Positions 36,256-45,513 of a stretch of DNA of 64,000 nt are shown piece by piece. Location: positions 1 to 64,000 of the forward strand of contig JBOGFI010000050.1 in assembly GCA_050743365.1 (NCBI GenBank), given 5' to 3'. Positions within the stretch are counted from its first letter, which is position 1. Every line of letters starts with the position of its first letter. A program made the translations under genes and the position numbers. The notes under the pieces are model-generated. The model ran no database searches. It saw only the letters and a program-made list of their open reading frames with translations, and was not told the origin of the DNA. Source of the DNA: JBOGFI01 sp050743365 (GTDB lineage Bacteria; Actinomycetota; Acidimicrobiia; IMCC26256; JACDBD01).

Positions 36256-37625
36256 GCGCGTCCGCGGCCGCCAGCGAGCGCACACGGCTGCTGACGCCGA
36301 GCCGCCTCGTCGACCTCCCGCTCGTCTTCCTGGCCGCCCACATAGCGCTCGGACCGGTCTTCGCCCAGTGGAGCGCTGTGAGCACCGTCCACGCCTACGT
36401 CACCGTGGCCATCACCATGACGTGGGCGGCCTTCGGTCGCAAGCTCGAGCGGGTCGTCGCCGGCGCCGGCTACGTGGCGATGTGCGATGTGCTGTGGAGA
36501 GGCGCACACGCGCGTTTCTTCCACGAGGGGGCGAAGTACGTCGTGACCGCTGTCTTGCTCCTGGCGATGGTGCGGTTCGTGCGGACGCGGCGGCGCGCGT
36601 TGCTGCCGCTCGCCTATCTGGCGTTGCTACTGCCCTCGGCGTTGCTCACCGTGGACGCCAGCGGCCTCGCCGGCGGTCGCGAGCCGCTGAGCTTCAATCT
36701 TTCCGGGCCGCTCACGCTGGCCGTCTCCGCGGTGTTCTTTCTCCAGATCCGCTGCTCGTGGCGTGAGTTGCGCCACGTCTTCGTCATCATGCTGGGTCCC
36801 ATTACCGCGCTGGCGTCTGCGGCGACGTACATCATCTTGACCGAGGACATCGTCTTCGCCACCGAGAGCACTCGACTCGCGAGCGTCGGCCGCTTTGCCC
36901 GCGGCTTTGGCCCGAATCAGGTCTCGGCCGTCCTCGGGCTCGGCGCCCTGATCTGCCTGCTGCTCCTGCTACGCGAGCGTCGGAGCCTCGCGCGTCCTAT
37001 CGAACTCGTGCTCGGTCTGTGGTTCTTCGGGACGTGCGTGCTGACGTTCTCGCGCGGCGGTGCCTTCAACTTTGTCGTCGCCGGCGGGGTCGCGGTGCTC
37101 TTGCAACTCGCTCGCGGCCGCGGGCACGCGAAGACGCTCGCGATCCTGGGCGTCGCGGTCGTTGCCGGGGTCGTGGTCTTCAGCCGGCTTGACACCTTCA
37201 CCGGCGGGGCGCTCGAGCGGCGCTTCGCCGAGCGGAGCACGACCGGCCGCACCGAAATCGCCGAGACGGACCTCGACATCTGGGCCGGTCACCGCTTGGC
37301 CGGGGTCGGCCCGGGCCGTTCGCCGGAGTTCCGCAGTGGAGAGCTCGAGGAGGATGTCACCCACACCGAGTTCACGAGGGCGCTCGCCGAACACGGCATG
37401 CTCGGGTTGCTCGCCATGGTCGGACTCCTTGCGGTCGCGGGCCGGGCGGTCATCGCCGCGCCGAACTCGTGGAGCAGAACGGTGACGATCGCGCTCATGC
37501 TCTGGGCGGTCGCCGACATGGCGCATACCGCGATGCGCCTCGCCGCGCCGGGATTCGTGTTCGGCCTCGCTATGGCGAGGGTCATCTCCATGACCACGGC
37601 GGGCCCGGAGCAACCATCGACATGA
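36243..37625 (+). CDS. O-antigen ligase/Wzy-like polytopic membrane protein
   Basis: 460 residues with about eleven hydrophobic segments. The large extracytoplasmic loop near residues 315-385 (TFTGGALERRFAERSTTGR, then GAGHRLAGVGPG-like text with HTEFTRALAEHGMLG) carries the conserved Arg/His-type pattern of the O-antigen ligase (Wzy_C/RfaL) superfamily: the GRTEIAETDLDIWAGHRLAG arrangement and H in VTHTEF. It would polymerise or ligate lipid-linked glycan on the outer face. Sequence conservation is low in this family; fold and position support the call. Confidence 0.75.
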   Translation: MVGLSASAAASERTRLLTPSRLVDLPLVFLAAHIALGPVFAQWSAVSTVHAYVTVAITMTWAAFGRKLERVVAGAGYVAMCDVLWRGAHARFFHEGAKYVVTAVLLLAMVRFVRTRRRALLPLAYLALLLPSALLTVDASGLAGGREPLSFNLSGPLTLAVSAVFFLQIRCSWRELRHVFVIMLGPITALASAATYIILTEDIVFATESTRLASVGRFARGFGPNQVSAVLGLGALICLLLLLRERRSLARPIELVLGLWFFGTCVLTFSRGGAFNFVVAGGVAVLLQLARGRGHAKTLAILGVAVVAGVVVFSRLDTFTGGALERRFAERSTTGRTEIAETDLDIWAGHRLAGVGPGRSPEFRSGELEEDVTHTEFTRALAEHGMLGLLAMVGLLAVAGRAVIAAPNSWSRTVTIALMLWAVADMAHTAMRLAAPGFVFGLAMARVISMTTAGPEQPST

Positions 37626-38674
37626 GGGCGAGCCGCCCGCGGCTCTGCGTCGCGGGCCCACTGCTCGGGACGAATCCGGGCTGGGTTCCCAGCCAGGGTG
37701 AGATCTTGGCGGAGCACTTCCGAGCGGAGGGTTACGAGGTCCGGTTGACCTCGCGCCGTGTGCGCCGGCTCCCCCGACTCATGGACACGGTCGTGGCGCT
37801 CATCCGATGGCGTCGCCGTGTTGACGTGCTGCACGTGCTGGTCTTCAGTGGACTCGCGTTCGCGATGGCGGACCTGACCGCAACGCTCGGGCGGATGCTG
37901 GGTCTCCCGGTGGTCCTGCACCTTCATGGCGGAGCCCTCCCCGAGTTCGCGGTCCGGCATCCGCGATGGGTCAGTCGTGTTCTCGACCGCGGGGACGCCC
38001 TCGTCTCACCGTCCCGATACTTGAGCTCGAAGCTCCCGGTGACGCGCCGTGGGATCGCCGTGATTCCGAACCTCATCTCGATCGACGACTATCCGTTCCG
38101 GCTGCGAGGTCCGGTAGGGCCTTCGCTGCTGTGGATGCGGACATTTCATCCCAACTACAACCCCGACCTTGCCCTCGAGGTACTCGCACGCCTCCGGACC
38201 CGACATCCCGCCACCACGCTGACGATGGCCGGTCAGGAGAAGGGGAAATTGGCTCGCGTTCGAGCGCGCGCCCGAGAGCTGGGGCTCGATGCCGCGGCGC
38301 GCTTCGTCGGGTTCCTCGACCTCGCCGGTAAGCAGCGGGAGTTCGCCCGCCACGACATCTTCCTGAACACCAATCGGGTCGACAACATGCCCGTGAGCGT
38401 GCTCGAGGCCGCCGCATTCGGCCTGCCCATCGTCGCCACCGAGGTCGGAGGCATCCCGTACCTCCTCGAGCACGAGCACACTGCGCTCCTCGTCCCCAAC
38501 GATGACGCGACCGCAATGGCGTGCGCCATCGAGCGGCTTCTTGCGGAGCCCTCGCTCGCGCAGGCACTGTCGCGCAACGGGCGGTCCCTCGCCGAGGCTT
38601 CGGCGTGGCCCTCCGTCTTCGCTCTGTGGGAGCCGCTCCTCGACGAAGTGGCACGGCACCGTGCGCCTGCTTGA
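37622..38674 (+). CDS. Glycosyltransferase family 4
   Basis: 350 residues; the ATG overlaps the upstream stop. N-terminal acceptor domain with GPLLGTNPGWVPSQGEILAE and HLHGGALPEF, donor domain with SLLWMRTFHPNYNPDLALEV, TLTMAGQEKGKLARV, RFVGFLDLAGKQ and NMPVSVLEAAAFGLPIVATE. The last is the usual nucleotide-sugar-binding Glu motif. The EAAAFGLPIVATEVGGIPYL form is typical of capsule and exopolysaccharide GT4 proteins. The sugar is unknown. Confidence 0.87.
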   Translation: MRASRPRLCVAGPLLGTNPGWVPSQGEILAEHFRAEGYEVRLTSRRVRRLPRLMDTVVALIRWRRRVDVLHVLVFSGLAFAMADLTATLGRMLGLPVVLHLHGGALPEFAVRHPRWVSRVLDRGDALVSPSRYLSSKLPVTRRGIAVIPNLISIDDYPFRLRGPVGPSLLWMRTFHPNYNPDLALEVLARLRTRHPATTLTMAGQEKGKLARVRARARELGLDAAARFVGFLDLAGKQREFARHDIFLNTNRVDNMPVSVLEAAAFGLPIVATEVGGIPYLLEHEHTALLVPNDDATAMACAIERLLAEPSLAQALSRNGRSLAEASAWPSVFALWEPLLDEVARHRAPA

Positions 38675-40049
38675 CGTCCACCATCGATCCCCGTACGCGC
38701 TCCGCGTCGCCATGGCGACGGCTCACGGTTGGCATCTCGACCGCTGGCGCTACGGACGGGATCTCGACGAGCACGTCGCCCGCACGGTCGAGCGCGAGCA
38801 GTGGCCAGCTGCTCGATGGAACGAATGGCGAGACCATTCCCTTGCGCGCCTGCTGCATCACGCCGCCACGACGGTGCCGTGGTACCGCGACGACTGGGCG
38901 GCGCGCCGTCGGCGGGGCGATCGTGGTTCCTGGGAGGAGCTCGAGCGCTGGCCGGTGCTCCCCAAGTCGACGGTTCGGAGCAGCCCGCGTGCATTCGTCT
39001 CAGACCGTCCCCGATCTCCCAAGCTGTTCGAGGATCACACCAGCGGCACGACGGGAACACCGCTCAGCGTCTGGCTCGACCGCCCGGCGGTGCGGGCCTG
39101 GTACGCGCTCTTCGAGGCGCGGGTCCGGCGCTGGAACGGTGTCCGCCGAGGCGACCGGTGGGCGGTGATCGGCGGGCAGCTGGTTGTCCCCGTCGACCGC
39201 GCCGACCCGCCCTATTGGGTATGGAACGCCAGCAGCCGTCAGCTTTACCTCTCTGCGTTTCACATCCGGGCCGCCGCGGCACCAGCCTACGTTCGGGCGC
39301 TGCGCAAGCACCGGGTCCGCTGGCTGCTGGGTTATCCCTCGGCGATCGCGAGCCTCGCGCGGGCGGCCGAGGAGGCCGGCGTCTTGCCACCGCCGCTCGA
39401 GGTCGTGGTCACGAACGCGGAGCCGCTCCTCCAGCGGCAGAAGGCGCTCATCGAGCGCGTCTTCCGGTGTCCCGTCCGCGACACCTACGGCATGGCCGAG
39501 GCGGTGGCGGGCGCCTCCGCGTGCGGTAGCGGCGTGCTCCACCTGTGGCCAGATGCGGGTGTCATCGAGGTTCTGAACCGCACCCACGGCGCGCCAGTGC
39601 CTCCTGGCACGACGGGCCGGTTCGTGTGTACCGGCCTGGTCAACTGGGCGATGCCCCTGGTGCGTTACGACATCGGTGACCGAGGACGAGTAGCCGAGGC
39701 GTCAGCCTGCAAATGCGGGCGACTCCTCCCGACGCTTGCCGCCGTCGAAGGTCGCGACGACGACGTCGTCGTCACGAGGGATGGGCGCTTGATCGGTCGC
39801 CTCGATCCGGTGTTCAAGTCTGACCTACCGGTAGTCGAGGCACAGATCGTCCAGCACGACCTCGATCGCTTCGAGATCGCGTTGGTCCCCGCCTACGGCT
39901 TCGATGACTATTGGGCCCAGGTGCTGCGATCCCGGCTGAGACAACGCGTGGGCGACGTGGCGGTCGAAATTCGGACGGTGGAGGCCATTCCCCGAGGAGC
40001 CAACGGAAAGTTCCGCGCGGTTATATCGGAGCTGACCAGCAGCCGGTGA
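38661..40049 (+). CDS. CapK/PaaK-like adenylate-forming protein
   Basis: About 462 residues from a GTG overlapping the previous gene; an ATG at 38712 is the alternative. ANL-family landmarks: EDHTSGTTGTPLSVWLD (P-loop, about 130), LEVVVTNAEPLL, RDTYGMAEAV and VRYDIGDRGRV. It resembles phenylacetate-CoA ligase and the CapK proteins of capsule loci, whose reaction is poorly defined. The C-terminal Lys motif appears as RGANGKFRAVI. It could activate a carboxylic acid for transfer to the glycan, in parallel with the FAAL. Confidence 0.8.
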   Translation: MRLLDVHHRSPYALRVAMATAHGWHLDRWRYGRDLDEHVARTVEREQWPAARWNEWRDHSLARLLHHAATTVPWYRDDWAARRRRGDRGSWEELERWPVLPKSTVRSSPRAFVSDRPRSPKLFEDHTSGTTGTPLSVWLDRPAVRAWYALFEARVRRWNGVRRGDRWAVIGGQLVVPVDRADPPYWVWNASSRQLYLSAFHIRAAAAPAYVRALRKHRVRWLLGYPSAIASLARAAEEAGVLPPPLEVVVTNAEPLLQRQKALIERVFRCPVRDTYGMAEAVAGASACGSGVLHLWPDAGVIEVLNRTHGAPVPPGTTGRFVCTGLVNWAMPLVRYDIGDRGRVAEASACKCGRLLPTLAAVEGRDDDVVVTRDGRLIGRLDPVFKSDLPVVEAQIVQHDLDRFEIALVPAYGFDDYWAQVLRSRLRQRVGDVAVEIRTVEAIPRGANGKFRAVISELTSSR

Positions 40050-40195
40050 CCGGTCGCTGTGATCACACGGGCCTGAGGTCCCAAGAACGCGCCCGCCACT
40101 GGCGTCCGTCCGACGCCAGCTCGTTTAGGTTTATCTCGCTGACCGATAACCGGCGCGCGGCCATGAGCTGCACCATTGTGGATTATGCGGGACCG

Positions 40196-41197
40196 TCAAT
40201 CCGGGTTGTTGTCCTCCCTACGGCCACGGCGAATCAGCGTCGCTTTGACGATACCAACCGACTTTCCAACACAACTCTCCAGCGAACCTAGGCCCGGATG
40301 TCTCACAAGCGCGGCAACGGCGGCGGCCCATTGGGTCAGTTGCACCAACCACCACCGCACTTCCTGGCGAACGGACCGTTGGGGAAGGATGTCGAGAAAG
40401 AGGTAGCGATAGTTCACGGCTGACTTCTGGCCCGTCAGAAATGGCGATTCTCGAGCAACCGCCACACGTAGGTGCGAACACCTGGCTGACCCCAACTCGT
40501 AAAGTAACCACCCTCGCTGGCTTGCCCGCAGAGCATGATGAGCATCCTCCATGACTCCATGGCCCGAAAAGAACGGATCGAAGTAGACACCTTGGTCGAA
40601 TACCTCGCGTCGCCATACGGCACACCCAGCGCCCATAAAGTCGATCCTTCGTAATCCGCTGTGTGGTGCCTGCAGATAGCGATTGATAGGATATCCCGAT
40701 GAGTAGTCGAAATGGCCGGGCTCGATCGTCGAAAACAAGTGCAACTTCCGGTACCATCGCCACCGACGTGATGTGAACGGATTAAGGAACGCATTTGTTA
40801 TATAACCCGAAATTCCGCCGATCACGTGACTGCTGTCGCGCTGAAATTCGCGAATGATGTTCTCGAGGAACGTCGGTTCAAGCCGGATGTCGTCATCGAT
40901 CAGGCATACAAACGCTCCGATCGCGGCGTGGATACCGACATTGCGCTGCACTGCAGTCCCTCGCGGAGCGCGCTGATAGTGGACACCGAACGGAAGATCC
41001 TTAGCGATCGCACACACCACGCGGGATGTCCGATCATCACCGCGAGCGGCTCCGTCAACGACGATGACTTCTGTAGGAAGGAGCCTCTGACCAGCCAGGT
41101 TCCGGAGTAAGCTCTCGACTTCCGCCGGGCGACCAAGCGTGGGCGTAACAACCGAAAGCTGTACCTCTTCGGGTGTGTAGCCCATCTCAGTCGACAT
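40196..41197 (-). CDS. Glycosyltransferase family 2, rhamnosyl/galactofuranosyl type
   Basis: 333 residues. GT2 core: LSVVTPTLGRPAEVESLL (about 14-31), EVIVVDGAARGDD, FVCLIDDDIRLEPTFL (metal-binding DDD, about 95), DFMGAGCAVWRREVF and GHGVMEDAHHALRA (the ED catalytic region). The layout with MGAGCAVWRREVF is common in actinobacterial polysaccharide GT2 enzymes. The coding sequence is visibly less GC-rich than flanking genes, with TATA-rich stretches near 40800, which suggests horizontal acquisition. It is transcribed against the neighbouring CapK-like gene. Confidence 0.85.
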   Translation of the reverse strand: MSTEMGYTPEEVQLSVVTPTLGRPAEVESLLRNLAGQRLLPTEVIVVDGAARGDDRTSRVVCAIAKDLPFGVHYQRAPRGTAVQRNVGIHAAIGAFVCLIDDDIRLEPTFLENIIREFQRDSSHVIGGISGYITNAFLNPFTSRRWRWYRKLHLFSTIEPGHFDYSSGYPINRYLQAPHSGLRRIDFMGAGCAVWRREVFDQGVYFDPFFSGHGVMEDAHHALRASQRGWLLYELGSARCSHLRVAVARESPFLTGQKSAVNYRYLFLDILPQRSVRQEVRWWLVQLTQWAAAVAALVRHPGLGSLESCVGKSVGIVKATLIRRGRREDNNPD

Positions 41198-41422
41198 ACC
41201 CGCGCCTAGGGTGGGTGCTTCACGCCGAGGCTGAACGAGTCCGGCGGAGGCGTTCAGCTCCAGGGCTCAAGTGTCTCGAACTCCGAGTCGTGAGGCGCTC
41301 CCGCGGCCGGTGGATGGCCTCTGATTCATGCTAGCGGCGGACGTGGACGCCAGCCTGGTCAAGGTCCGGAAGGGGCCTATCGCGGGCGCTGCGCCCCTGA
41401 AGAGCAACGAGTATTACCTTCT

Positions 41423-42232
41423 GTGGGTATGGGGCGACTACAACAGTTCGCCCGCCAACTCTGGGTCCGGCATCTTCGAGAGCGACTTCCCGACGATCCG
41501 GTCACACGGCAGCGGGTCAAGCTCCTTTGGCACTTTTGGGGCTACTGGCCGCTTCTACTCCCCTCTGCACTCAGTGTGAAGCGGCGGTTGGAGCTCCTTT
41601 GGCGTTTCGCGATCGTCGACTGGTTTGTGCCTCACGCCCACACGCCGAGCGAAGTCAGCAGGATTGTTCGCGCTCTGGCGTCTCGCCGGGGAAAGGGCGA
41701 GTGGGTGATCGAGGCCGGATGCTGGCGAGGCGGTAGCACTGCCAAGTTCAGTCTCGCGTGTGCGTTGCTCGGCTACCGCCTAGCCATCTACGACTCCTTC
41801 CAGGGAGTCGAACCGATCGGCACCGAGGGCGGTGTATACGACTTCTCAGATCAATACCAAGCGACAGAGGAGCTCGTACGGGGTCACGTATCCCGCTATG
41901 GGATCATCAAAGTGTGTGAGTTCCATCCCGGCTGGTTTGCTCACACACTCCGGCCCGAAAAGGCTCCCAGGCCGATCCGACTCGTGTACATCGACTGCGA
42001 TCTAGCGAAGGGCACGCGTGAGGTACTTGACGGTGTAGCCGGCAACCTGACGAACGACGCGCTCATCTTCTCGCAGGACTATCACATACCCGCGGTACGG
42101 AGGCTCCTCGATGACCGATCGATCCGGCGCTCGCTGGGCATCGATTCGACGGATCCAGTCGTAGTAGCTGGACACACCGCTATCATGGCCTTGAGTGGAG
42201 CATCGACAACCTTGAATCGTTCCCGCGACTGA
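41423..42232 (+). CDS. TylF/MycF-like methyltransferase
   Basis: 269 residues from GTG 41423 (ATG 41429 also possible; no clear ribosome-binding site). Macrocin-O-methyltransferase features: WVIEAGCWRGGSTAKFS (about 93-109), LAIYDSFQGVEP, and IRLVYIDCDLAKGTREVL with the acidic metal-binding IDCDL, then NDALIFSQDYH. Such enzymes methylate sugar hydroxyls using SAM and a metal. Like its neighbours it lies in the lower-GC segment. A 225-bp divergent region separates it from the GT2. Confidence 0.82.
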   Translation: MGMGRLQQFARQLWVRHLRERLPDDPVTRQRVKLLWHFWGYWPLLLPSALSVKRRLELLWRFAIVDWFVPHAHTPSEVSRIVRALASRRGKGEWVIEAGCWRGGSTAKFSLACALLGYRLAIYDSFQGVEPIGTEGGVYDFSDQYQATEELVRGHVSRYGIIKVCEFHPGWFAHTLRPEKAPRPIRLVYIDCDLAKGTREVLDGVAGNLTNDALIFSQDYHIPAVRRLLDDRSIRRSLGIDSTDPVVVAGHTAIMALSGASTTLNRSRD

Positions 42233-42311
42233 GAAGTTCACCTGCGGACTCAGTCGATGCGTCGCGTGGTCGCTCGAGCAACGTGGGTGGGGTCCGCGTG
42301 GTGTGTCGACC

Positions 42312-43289
42312 CTAGTGGGAACTTGCGCCTCGTTGGTTCCGGGCGGTACCGATGAGGTGCTTCGTGCCTAGCACCTGCTCGGCAGTCCCGGAACGCATCG
42401 ATTGGGAACGGTTGACGACGTTCCCGAGCATGGAACGCGTCGTGCGGACGGGGTGTCGTATCGACCAGGACTGCAGACCGTAGGTCCGCCAGCGCCCAGC
42501 GACCACGGCGTAATCCACCCTCACATCGTCGAAGAACCCGCGAAGAAGCTCTTGGAGCTCAGCCTTGCGGTAGTGGCGCTTGTGATCTTCGGCGGGTACC
42601 GGGTCGTTGTCACCGTTCGGCGTCGTCATGAGAAAGAAGCCACCCGGGCGCAGCACTCGGCTGACATTCGACACAAAGGACGCGTCGTCCTCGACATGCT
42701 CGAGAACCTCCACCGCCACGACACCGTCGAACGATCGTGTTGGGAACTTGGTCTGCGTCATGTCGTCGTACACGACGTCGATAACGTTGCTTCGCCGCGA
42801 TTTTGTCTGATCGATCATTTCCTCGTTGATACCGAGGTTAAGCGCATGTTGCATGCGGCTCTCGCGCGGTAGATCGCTGATCGTGACACGTGCTGGTACA
42901 CCGACCGTGTAATGCGACTTGCGGCCACCCACATCGAGAAGGGAGACCGGAGCCCCCGACGTTTCGACGAGAGTTCGAAGACGGCGTCTGATCTCGCCAT
43001 ATAGGGGCAGCATCAGCGGCTGGAGCACGACGTAGCCGTACTCAAATGGCTTCACGGATAGACCCCGAATCTGCCCGTCTCGGCTGAGTCGGCCATCCGC
43101 TGACAGTATGCGCAAAGTGAGTCGAGTGCGTGTCGGCGGTCTCGTGCCGTACGAAGCGCGTAGTTCCCCGTAGGAAGCTGGGGTCAACCACGGGCGCGCT
43201 GGGCCACTGGGTGAAAGGATCGCCTGGAGTGCGGTGAGGCCGAGGTTTCCACCGGCGACGAGGTCGCCGAGCTGCGGATGAAGCGTCAT
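42312..43289 (-). CDS. Class I SAM-dependent methyltransferase
   Basis: 325 residues from the ATG at 43289, which follows a GAGG; the in-frame ORF continues to 43451 but the extra residues look non-coding. Methyltransferase core in the C-terminal two thirds: VSLLDVGGRKSHYTVG (motif I variant with GGR), VTISDLPRES, FDGVVAVEVLEHVEDDASFV and RVLRPGGFFLMTTPNGD, then HKRHYRKAELQELL, a sequence typical of small-molecule and sugar methyltransferases. Motif I lacks the usual GxGxG. It is convergent with the TylF-like gene. Confidence 0.8.
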   Translation of the reverse strand: MTLHPQLGDLVAGGNLGLTALQAILSPSGPARPWLTPASYGELRASYGTRPPTRTRLTLRILSADGRLSRDGQIRGLSVKPFEYGYVVLQPLMLPLYGEIRRRLRTLVETSGAPVSLLDVGGRKSHYTVGVPARVTISDLPRESRMQHALNLGINEEMIDQTKSRRSNVIDVVYDDMTQTKFPTRSFDGVVAVEVLEHVEDDASFVSNVSRVLRPGGFFLMTTPNGDNDPVPAEDHKRHYRKAELQELLRGFFDDVRVDYAVVAGRWRTYGLQSWSIRHPVRTTRSMLGNVVNRSQSMRSGTAEQVLGTKHLIGTARNQRGASSH

Positions 43290-43669
43290 GTCCTCAAACG
43301 AACCGTGGTCCTGTGGCCGACGCGAAAGCGCGGCGTCATCGTCGCGGCCCACAAGGACCGACCTGATCGGCTGCCCCTGCCCTTCCCTGCCTACGAACGC
43401 GCTCACGACGTGACTCGAGCAGAACAGTGCATCCGAGTCGCCCGACGACACGTCAGACGCCGGAACCTGGTTCGATCGGCGGGTTCTGCCGAGCGCACTA
43501 CGGAGGCGTGCTCACCACGGCCGGGACCTGGGTCAGAGGTCGCAGTCGACTCAGAAGTTGCGGTCTGGGCGCGTTCGTCGGCGAGGATCTCGTCCGGCGA
43601 TATGGGATAGATTGGTCATTCGGCGCCTCGCGCGGGTTGTTGGATCGACCGGCTGGACCGGGGGACCCA
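43290..43669. other. Divergent regulatory region upstream of the tyrosine autokinase gene
   Basis: About 380 bp with open frames on both strands but no protein that looks real. It separates a methyltransferase gene from the export-kinase gene on opposite strands, so both promoters should lie here. I see no clear terminator or palindrome. Confidence 0.5.
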
Positions 43670-45469
43670 ATGGAAGTCGATACCGAGACACCGGCCGATC
43701 TTCGTCGGACCGTGGACGCGCTGTGGCGACGCAAGGCGTGGGTGATCGGCGCCGTCGGGCTCGCGGTGCTCGCTTCTCTCGCGCTCTCCCTGCGGACGAC
43801 GAAAACGTACGCTGCATCCGCTCAGGTGCAGCTTCTCGACCTCTTCCAGAGTTCCGTTTTCGCCGACACCCCGGTTGCGGTCGCCAATCCCCAGCAGATC
43901 GCCGACTCGCAAATCGAAGTTGTCGAGTCGCCTGGCATAGCACGACGAGCCGCAGAGCGCCTCGGCCCACGGCACAGCAAGGTGAAGTCGCTAAAAGCTC
44001 GCGCCGTCGGCGAGAGCACACTGCTGGATATTCGGGTGACCAGTACCAGTCCGGCGGTCGCCCGAGACGGCGCCAATGCGTATGCCGAGGCGTATTCCGA
44101 TGAGGCACAGGGATTGGTGTCGAGTGCCTACATCGACCGGTCGGAGGAACTCGAGAGCTACGCCGAAGAGCTGCAGCAACGAATCGCCGACCTCGGAGCG
44201 CGCATCGACCAGCTGAACAACGAGATCGCCCCCCTCGAAGGCAATCCCTTTGAGCAGGCACGGCTGGCGACGCTGGAGAGCGAGCTGCGACGCGTCGAAC
44301 CTCAGCATGACGCGCTCGTCGCTCGCGCCGATGAGACCGCGCAACGTATCGACGAGCTACGGGTCGAGGCCGCGGCGCAGGCCAACAGTGTGGCGCGGGT
44401 CGTTAGCTTGGCGGGACTTCCGTCGGATCCGGTGTCGCCAAAACCGATGCGCGACGCTGTAATCGCCGCTGCTATCGGGCTCGTCGTCGGTCTCGGTCTG
44501 GTCTTCGCCCGCGAGTCGCTCGGTGGGGCGGTGAGCGGGCCCGACAACGTGAGCGAACTGCTCCCCAGCGTGCCTCTGCTCGGCGCCACGCTCGACACCA
44601 CGGGACGGCGAGACCGCCTGCGGCACACGCTGGCACGGCTGGTCCGCCGACGGGCGCCGAAGCGCCAGCGAGCAAGGGAGCTGCCGGTCACGTTCACCGA
44701 CCCGGCCTCACCCGCAGCCGAGGCGTACCGGTCGGTCCGCACCAGCCTCGGACTCGTCAAGGAACGCGGCGTGATCCTGCTGACGAGCCCGGCGCCGCTC
44801 GACGGCAAGACCACGACCGCGGTGAATCTGGCCGCGAGCCTCGCCGCCGACGGTAAGCGAGTCATCCTCGTGTCCTGCGACCTGCGCCGCCCCAGCCTGC
44901 ACGAGCACTTCGACCTCGGCAACGACGTCGGCGTGACGTCGGTGCTGCACGGGCGCGCCACGCTCGACGAAGCCCTCCAGCCAGTCCCGGGGACCAACGA
45001 CCTGCTGACGGTCCTGGCGTCGGGCCCGCTTCCGCCGAACCCGTCCGAGCTGCTCTCGTCGGCCGCGGCCGGTGACCTGCTACGCAGGCTGAGCACCATG
45101 GCCGACTACGTGCTCGTCGACTCGCCGCCGGCTCTCGCCTTGACCGACGCGGTCGTGACCGCTCGGTGGGCCGACGCCGTTGTCCTCGTGGCCCGGCAAG
45201 GCTTCACGAGCCAGCGTGCACTCGTCAGCACCGCCGATCTCCTGCGGAAGTCGGGCGCCGACCGCGTCTACACGATCGTGGCCGGTGTCCCCGCCACGAG
45301 GCGGTCCTACTCGTACGACTACTACTACAAGGGCTCGACCGTCAGCCGCGACGGCAAGGGTCCACAGGTGCCGGTCGCCGCCCCGGCGCCGGTCGTCCCT
45401 GACGACAGCGGGGCCGAGCTGGCCTGGCGAGCGCCAGGGACGCAGGCCGATACCGAGCCGGGCAACTGA
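43670..45469 (+). CDS. Wzz-Wzc type polysaccharide co-polymerase and tyrosine autokinase
   Basis: 599 residues. The N-terminal Wzz domain has a membrane helix (about 24-42), a long helical periplasmic-type region with coiled coil (about 150-240) and a second helix (about 265-285). The C-terminal BY-kinase has Walker A LLTSPAPLDGKTTTAVNLA (about 368), a Walker A' variant VSCDLRRP and Walker B YVLVDSPPA. The tail has a Tyr cluster (YSYDYYYKG), the expected autophosphorylation region. It controls chain length and export of the locus glycan. ATG 43670 follows a G-rich stretch. Confidence 0.9.
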   Translation: MEVDTETPADLRRTVDALWRRKAWVIGAVGLAVLASLALSLRTTKTYAASAQVQLLDLFQSSVFADTPVAVANPQQIADSQIEVVESPGIARRAAERLGPRHSKVKSLKARAVGESTLLDIRVTSTSPAVARDGANAYAEAYSDEAQGLVSSAYIDRSEELESYAEELQQRIADLGARIDQLNNEIAPLEGNPFEQARLATLESELRRVEPQHDALVARADETAQRIDELRVEAAAQANSVARVVSLAGLPSDPVSPKPMRDAVIAAAIGLVVGLGLVFARESLGGAVSGPDNVSELLPSVPLLGATLDTTGRRDRLRHTLARLVRRRAPKRQRARELPVTFTDPASPAAEAYRSVRTSLGLVKERGVILLTSPAPLDGKTTTAVNLAASLAADGKRVILVSCDLRRPSLHEHFDLGNDVGVTSVLHGRATLDEALQPVPGTNDLLTVLASGPLPPNPSELLSSAAAGDLLRRLSTMADYVLVDSPPALALTDAVVTARWADAVVLVARQGFTSQRALVSTADLLRKSGADRVYTIVAGVPATRRSYSYDYYYKGSTVSRDGKGPQVPVAAPAPVVPDDSGAELAWRAPGTQADTEPGN

Positions 45470-45513
45470 CGAGCCGCCAGAACGGCGAGCCGTGACGACA
45501 GGGCGCTAACAGA

